A stretch of 64,000 bases of DNA, from the NCBI GenBank assembly GCA_030748575.1, contig JASMLR010000009.1:1-64000 (forward strand). Reading direction: 5' to 3'. Below are positions 59,116 through 64,000 of the stretch, piece after piece. The notes beneath the pieces are model-generated. The model ran no database searches. It was not told where the DNA came from and worked only from the letters and a program-made list of their open reading frames with translations. Origin of the DNA: Phycisphaerales bacterium. GTDB lineage: Bacteria; Planctomycetota; Phycisphaerae; Phycisphaerales; SM1A02. Numbering within the stretch: the stretch's first letter is position 1; every line of letters starts with the position of its first letter. The position numbers were made by a program, and so were the translations under genes.

Positions 59116-62100
59116 CTACCGGCACTCACCTCCAAGCAGGTCAATGAGGTCCAGTTCCGTGACGACACCGTCCTGATCCAGATCCCAGCGGCGATCGGCC
59201 TGGCCCAGCCGCCGCACGGCCTGCAGCAGGTCGCTGACGGCCGCTGTCGGCGTCTCAGAGGCATCTGTGGGCGGAACCACCAGCGTGATCGCGTGCTCCG
59301 TCCAGCAGACGCTGCTGCCACGCTCCAGCGGGTCGATGACCACCATCTCAGCAAACTCGCCTTCGATGCCGGCCGCGACAAGCAGGGCGTACTGACCAGG
59401 CGGCAGGGCGCCCTCGTCGGTCAGGCGGATGACGAGCCGGCCGTCCAGCTGCGCCACCTCACCGATGATCAGAAGATCGCGATCCCGAATGGGCACCTCT
59501 CCGGCGACCTCCAGATCGAGCACCGCCCACGGTCGCTGCAGATACCCGCCTGCGGTGACCACCAGACCGGTTCCATCGGCCGGGCGGAGCACGTCCTCGT
59601 TGATCAGGACTGCCGGCTGCAGCGGCGTCAGGGGCGTCATGGCCGCGTCATCTGGTCCGTCCTGCGACTGACCGCCGGATCGCGGCGCGCCAAGGCCTCC
59701 GCCGCCCCAGTTGGCGATGATGAAGAGCAGATCGTCTGCGCCGACGATGCCGTCCCCGTTGAGGTCGGCATCGCAGGGTCCGGGTGGGCACGGGCCCCAC
59801 TCAGCAATGACGATCAGCAGGTCGTCGGTGCCGACCATGCCGTCGCCGTTCAAATCGCCCGGCACGCCCGCAGACGGGGCCACCGCGACGATCTGTACAT
59901 CGTCAATATTCCAGCCCGAGAACTGCCAGGAACTGTCAGTAGAGCCCATGACCCAGGCAATCTGCACATCGGGCTGCCCATCAGCGATGGCCGAGAGGTC
60001 GATGACCTGCTCGCTCCAACCGCTGTCCGTCACGGCTGCCCCGTTCTCCCAGACGGTCTGCCACGAGCCGCCCCCGACGCTCACTCGAACATACGCGTGG
60101 TCGTAACTTGGCTGCTCGACGTTCAGATACCGCATGAAGTGCAGTTCCACGTCGGTCAATTGGGAACAGTCCAGCGACTCCGTCGTCAGGAATCGCTCGG
60201 GCAGGCCGTTCTCATAGTCTCCGTCGAGGTTGTACCCCAGCACATTCGGGCCCGTGGCGCCGCTCGTCGGGTCCGGGTTGCCGTACTGACCGCCGCCGCC
60301 CGTTGGCTGGCCGAATGCCCAAAGACCTTCGCGGTCCCAGCCGGGGTCGGTGTCCAGCGGGAAGTCGTAGACGACCTGAGGACCGTCCGCGACGGTGATG
60401 GAAACCGTCGCCATGGCCGATGGGCCACCGGTGGGCGGCGCGCCGCCATCGTCGACGTGGAACATGAAGTCGTCATATCCCTCCCAGATCCCCGGCGGCT
60501 CGTATCGAAGGGCCGGCAGGCCGGCGTCGCTGAGTGTGTAGGGAAGGTCACCGCTCTCAATCACGTCACCGGTCTGCATGTCGCGGAGCGGATGGCTCGG
60601 AAGCGTGTCGATGATGAAGGCAAGAGCGCCCGGCGGATCCGGCAGGCCGTCATCACTTCCGGTCAGCGTGATGTCGAGCATGCTGCCCGGCAACACCGAA
60701 TGTACCTGCCCATGCGCCGAAGGTGGCTGTGGACCACAGCCCAGCGTCGACTCGGACAGATCCGTGGGCTGGAAGTCGGGATCCTGTCCATCGCCAGCAG
60801 ACAGCCCGATGACGGCATCGCCTGCGTCAATCCCCAACCAAGTGCAGTGAATCGACCCACTGGTCCTGAAGACGACCTGGAACGAGTTGCTGTTGCTGGA
60901 GGAGTACTCGGGAACGTTCTGCCACGTCACCGCCACACCATCGCTGAGGTCCTTCCACGAAATGGTGCCCCCGGCCGACGGGTTGAGATCGTCCCAGAGC
61001 ATGCTCACGCCAGCGAATCCGAAGTGGGCCGCAATGGACTCGGTGTAGCTCGTGTTGGCCGCGCCGAACGTCACCATGCCGTTGCTGCCGATCCAGAGCG
61101 AATCCCAGGACTCGCCGTACAGAGTGACGGGCTGAGCCGGGGAGATCTGGATGGCATCGTCGTCGCCGAGCGACACAGACGTACCGCCGGCCGGGTCCAC
61201 AGGGAAGGCTGTCATCGGTTCGGCGCAGGCGGTGTATTGATCGACCGATGCAGTGGGATCAAAACGAACTCCGAGACCGTCCAGATCGATGCCGCTGGTG
61301 AACTGCTCGGTGAAGAAATCGGGAATGTCGGGGGTCGTGAAGGACCAGCACTCGTTGCTCCCGAATGGTGGGAGTTCGGTCTGATTCCCTGCCAGATCCG
61401 CGATCGAGAGCCGCACGTAGTACGTCGTCTGATCCGAAAGCCCGGTGATGGAGATCGAGTGCACAGCCTGAGGACTTGCTGAGACAGTCGATTCCGTCGT
61501 GTCGTCACAGGCCGTCCCCCAGTACACCTGCACCGCGACCGGTTCAGTAAAGGACGCCTCCACTTGCGCGCTTCTCGGCCCGACATCGCTGAAGATGAGA
61601 TCCACGACATCTGGTGGAATGCCGTCGACCGGAGCCGTCGACAACACCTCGACATTGGTGTTGCCGTCGGCGTCCTGCGCATCGAGATACTTCGCCTCCA
61701 CCCAACCGCCATGCGACACCAGAATCGTGCCCACCGCATCGACCGTCGAGTGTGGCATGGAGCCGGTGAAGGTCGATGCCGCCGGATCCTCCTCGACGAG
61801 CGTGAGCCACTCGCCAGCAGGCTCGTCACTGGAAGTCACGAGCACATCCACGGTGTCCACGACGCCGTCGTCTGTGTTGAGATCGCAGTCGACCACCGTC
61901 ACCGTCAGTTCGCCTTCCAGCGGATAGGCCGCCCGGTCGAGTCCGACGATGCCCGTACTTGAGCATGCGACAAGATCGGGGGTCGCCATCACGCCAAACG
62001 CCTGCGGTCCAACCGGCACGGAGTAGCCGAGTACCTGCACACGCCACACGCCTGCCTGCGGCCCCTCAACGGTGACCTGCTCGATGTTGTTGAGGTGGTC

Positions 62101-63990
62101 CGCGGCCACGGCGGTCGCCGGGGCGCCGGGATCGTCGGGGTTGATCGCCCACGGGAATCGCTGCGAACCGTCGGGTGCGATGACCACGAGGTCGAGATCG
62201 TTCACCAACGATGGAATCACCAGCGGCGTCGCTGGTTCGTCATCCCAGGCGAGTGTCACCTGAAGCTTCGCGTCGGCCTCGTCGACAATGACAAGAAACT
62301 CAACAGCCTCGCCACTAGAGACCTCAGATTCCAGGAGCGAGCCGGTGCGAAGGTGATCCACCGCATCCTGCGCCCGAATGCTTCCATACCCGTACTGACA
62401 GTCCGGGCCGGCATTGCCAAGGTCGGCCGCCGTATGGGCAAGCAGCGCCTTGAGCGTAGCGTTCATGAGATCCGGCTCGCCCGGATACTGCGACCGCCAG
62501 TCCTGAATCAGAAGCGCACCGACACCGCACGCGGTCGGGCTGGCCATCGACGTGCCACACTTGGACGAGTACCCGCCGCCGCTGGAGCAGCTCGTGACCC
62601 CTCCGTCGCCGTCGCTCTGGCAGCCGGCCGTGGAAATGTCGGGCTTGAGTCGGCCATCGTCGGCCGGTCCCCAACTGGTGAAGGACGTCACCGATTCGTC
62701 GTTGCTGTTGAGGGCGCCCACGGTGATGTGATTCTTGGCGCAGGCGGGCGGCGCCGTGGTGTGGTAGTTGGAGCCACAGTTGGACGTGCCCCGTTCGTTT
62801 CCGTTGGCCCACATGATGCGGATGTCTCCGCCGAGTTCACCCCGGACCACGGAGTCGATCACGCTGCTTGTCACGCCGTAGTCGCCGGTCCACTCACATG
62901 GGAAACCGTTCCAGGCCGTGTTGGTCCCAATCGAGTTGTTGGCGATGACCGCGCCATGGTTGTTGATGGCGTCGCCGTAGTCTTCCTCGAGATCACCGGG
63001 ATCCGTGTACAGAAAGCCTTCCTGAAGGCCCCCCTCCTGCTCGAATCCGTAGGACTGGATGGTCACGGCAGGCGCCATGCCGGCGTACTGGCCGCCACTG
63101 GCCGTCCCATCGCCGCCAATCGTCCCCGAGACGTGTGTTGCGTGGTCACTTGTGCCGCTGCTGTCCCGGACGGTCAACCGCCCGCCGAAGTCGGCGTGGC
63201 CGGCGAAGGCCTCGCCGCCGTCATACACCATGACAACGACGCCCTCGCCGTCGAGGCCATAGGGCGGGTCCTGCAGGATGTCGACGTCGGTGGTTTGCCG
63301 GTTCTGGTCGTTGAGTTCGGAGAGCCGGGGGAGCGCCGGCTCGATCCAAAGCACTCGGTCATCGTCGGCCAGCGTCTGCATCGCCGACATCGGTGTGCCG
63401 ATGGTCAGCCCGTGGACGGACTTCAACGAGGAGAGCACGATGCCCCCTGTGAGGACCGGCACATCGGTCGCCAGTGCATCGAGATCGACGTCCCGGTGCG
63501 CCAGCACATTGACGACAACGCGGGGATCTCCAGCCTGATCAAGTTCGCGAAGCAGCGACTCAAGATCGAATGGGCGGCCCTGCTGGAGGGCCTGACTCGC
63601 GGACCGATCCATCGTCCACTCTGGGACACCGCCCGCCGCAAGGAACGGGTGCATCTTCCATGATGGGTCCAGGGCACCAACCCATGAAACGGCAGCCTCA
63701 ACCTCCTCGGACGCGGCTGCGTGAGGGGTGATCGACGCGGTCCAGGCGGTTCCACCGAGACTGCGAAGGAGCGTCATGCCGTGCGGGGCAAGGTCCTCAG
63801 GGCGGTGATGGCCATCGAGAATCACAACGACATGACCGCCTTCGGTCTGCCATGCGAGTTCGCCCAAGGCCCGGGCACTGGCTTCATCCGAAAGTGGCGA
63901 TACGCGAATCTCGCCAGCCTGAAGCGGGAGCGTGTGTTCCACCTGCGCCATGGCGGCACCAGCCACCAGAATCAGACCTGCCGTCACCAT
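59116..63990 (-). CDS. Large secreted subtilisin-like serine protease with dockerin-type repeats
   Basis: 1624 aa (possibly longer; upstream sequence lies outside the window). Signal peptide core VTAGLILVAGAAMA. Subtilase S8 domain with Asp257 (VVMVYDGGEAFAG), His283 (SDHATHVSGT) and Ser481 (CGTSMASPT). Beta-sandwich modules, including a jelly-roll/P-like part (VTVEGPQAGVWRVQVLGY), FN3-like and other Ig-like stretches follow up to about 1300. Then come two dockerin-like pairs (GDLNGDGMVGTDDLL, DADLNGDGIVGADDLL) and a last EF-hand-like DLDQDGVVTELDLI. Secreted protease, perhaps in extracellular matrix turnover. The protein has no visible membrane anchor. Confidence 0.9.
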   Translation of the reverse strand: MVTAGLILVAGAAMAQVEHTLPLQAGEIRVSPLSDEASARALGELAWQTEGGHVVVILDGHHRPEDLAPHGMTLLRSLGGTAWTASITPHAAASEEVEAAVSWVGALDPSWKMHPFLAAGGVPEWTMDRSASQALQQGRPFDLESLLRELDQAGDPRVVVNVLAHRDVDLDALATDVPVLTGGIVLSSLKSVHGLTIGTPMSAMQTLADDDRVLWIEPALPRLSELNDQNRQTTDVDILQDPPYGLDGEGVVVMVYDGGEAFAGHADFGGRLTVRDSSGTSDHATHVSGTIGGDGTASGGQYAGMAPAVTIQSYGFEQEGGLQEGFLYTDPGDLEEDYGDAINNHGAVIANNSIGTNTAWNGFPCEWTGDYGVTSSVIDSVVRGELGGDIRIMWANGNERGTSNCGSNYHTTAPPACAKNHITVGALNSNDESVTSFTSWGPADDGRLKPDISTAGCQSDGDGGVTSCSSGGGYSSKCGTSMASPTACGVGALLIQDWRSQYPGEPDLMNATLKALLAHTAADLGNAGPDCQYGYGSIRAQDAVDHLRTGSLLESEVSSGEAVEFLVIVDEADAKLQVTLAWDDEPATPLVIPSLVNDLDLVVIAPDGSQRFPWAINPDDPGAPATAVAADHLNNIEQVTVEGPQAGVWRVQVLGYSVPVGPQAFGVMATPDLVACSSTGIVGLDRAAYPLEGELTVTVVDCDLNTDDGVVDTVDVLVTSSDEPAGEWLTLVEEDPAASTFTGSMPHSTVDAVGTILVSHGGWVEAKYLDAQDADGNTNVEVLSTAPVDGIPPDVVDLIFSDVGPRSAQVEASFTEPVAVQVYWGTACDDTTESTVSASPQAVHSISITGLSDQTTYYVRLSIADLAGNQTELPPFGSNECWSFTTPDIPDFFTEQFTSGIDLDGLGVRFDPTASVDQYTACAEPMTAFPVDPAGGTSVSLGDDDAIQISPAQPVTLYGESWDSLWIGSNGMVTFGAANTSYTESIAAHFGFAGVSMLWDDLNPSAGGTISWKDLSDGVAVTWQNVPEYSSSNSNSFQVVFRTSGSIHCTWLGIDAGDAVIGLSAGDGQDPDFQPTDLSESTLGCGPQPPSAHGQVHSVLPGSMLDITLTGSDDGLPDPPGALAFIIDTLPSHPLRDMQTGDVIESGDLPYTLSDAGLPALRYEPPGIWEGYDDFMFHVDDGGAPPTGGPSAMATVSITVADGPQVVYDFPLDTDPGWDREGLWAFGQPTGGGGQYGNPDPTSGATGPNVLGYNLDGDYENGLPERFLTTESLDCSQLTDVELHFMRYLNVEQPSYDHAYVRVSVGGGSWQTVWENGAAVTDSGWSEQVIDLSAIADGQPDVQIAWVMGSTDSSWQFSGWNIDDVQIVAVAPSAGVPGDLNGDGMVGTDDLLIVIAEWGPCPPGPCDADLNGDGIVGADDLLFIIANWGGGGLGAPRSGGQSQDGPDDAAMTPLTPLQPAVLINEDVLRPADGTGLVVTAGGYLQRPWAVLDLEVAGEVPIRDRDLLIIGEVAQLDGRLVIRLTDEGALPPGQYALLVAAGIEGEFAEMVVIDPLERGSSVCWTEHAITLVVPPTDASETPTAAVSDLLQAVRRLGQADRRWDLDQDGVVTELDLIDLLGGECR

Positions 63991-64000
63991 TGCATGCTCC

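Noticed and set aside
61499-63663. Long plus-strand frames opposite the subtilase
   Set aside because: No recognisable domain. The minus strand encodes the full Asp-His-Ser triad and C-terminal modules.

Overview
The window looks like a chromosome segment of a marine-type planctomycete, probably class Phycisphaerae. GC is high, and secreted proteins carry Phycisphaerae-style dockerin-like modules (GDLNGDG...DLL...AEWG). LpxC is fused to FabZ, a complete outer-membrane/lipid A biogenesis cluster is present, and many genes overlap by 4 bp. Lineage is inferred from gene content and protein style, not from a marker tree. No IS element, phage, CRISPR array or rRNA was seen. There is one tRNA, tRNA-Leu(UAG). 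|| Layout. 1-1463: the tail of a secreted dockerin-type protein, then a 1.1-kb gene-poor stretch with the remnant of a beta-helix repeat gene and an unusual chain of palindromes that includes a perfect CRP-type core. 1464-10793: housekeeping genes (dut, a BshB1-like deacetylase, truA, a P-loop/deoxyribosyltransferase-like protein, two DedA proteins, a UDP-sugar pyrophosphorylase, PhoU, pdxJ, a Nudix hydrolase). 10807-18302 (minus): a pilus/pseudopilus operon (PilT-like ATPase, PilC/GspF, three prepilin-type proteins) continuing into a PTPS/QueD homologue and glmM. 19265-26198 (minus): bamA, two ompH-like genes, lpxD, lpxC-fabZ, lpxA; a second, divergent lpxD lies across the bamA promoter region. 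27357-30314: gcvT, a sigma-70 factor and a UVR-motif protein. 30315-35761 (minus): a tightly overlapping six-gene operon of DoxX, VWA, ExbB, ExbD, ExbD and a large exported protein. || 35884-40751: tRNA-Leu, class II DAHP synthase, a TM2 protein and a ketosynthase pair in which only the second member has the full catalytic set. 40853-44920: a 1355-residue secreted mosaic protein. 44929-50361: holA, an FHA-histidine kinase, and an operon of two ClpP genes, two lipoproteins and a PGRP-type amidase. 50434-53645: a Ser/Thr kinase, a BFD-type [2Fe-2S] protein, a LigD-phosphoesterase-like protein, a TPR lipoprotein and an ArsR-methyltransferase fusion. 53665-63990: an exported TPR-like protein, metG, psd, an HTH membrane protein and a 1624-residue secreted subtilase. 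|| How it fits together. GlmM and the UDP-sugar pyrophosphorylase can feed UDP-GlcNAc to LpxA, LpxC and LpxD and to cell wall synthesis; BamA and the OmpH/Skp proteins place outer-membrane proteins. The ExbB/ExbD operon is the most interesting unit. Its VWA protein has a TonB-like N-terminal membrane anchor with a Ser-x3-His motif and a proline-rich linker, so it may be a force-transducing VWA protein driven by proton motive force. Other items of note are a PTPS with the PTPS-III signature (possible folate-pathway role) and a ClpP2 whose catalytic Asp is replaced by Asn.
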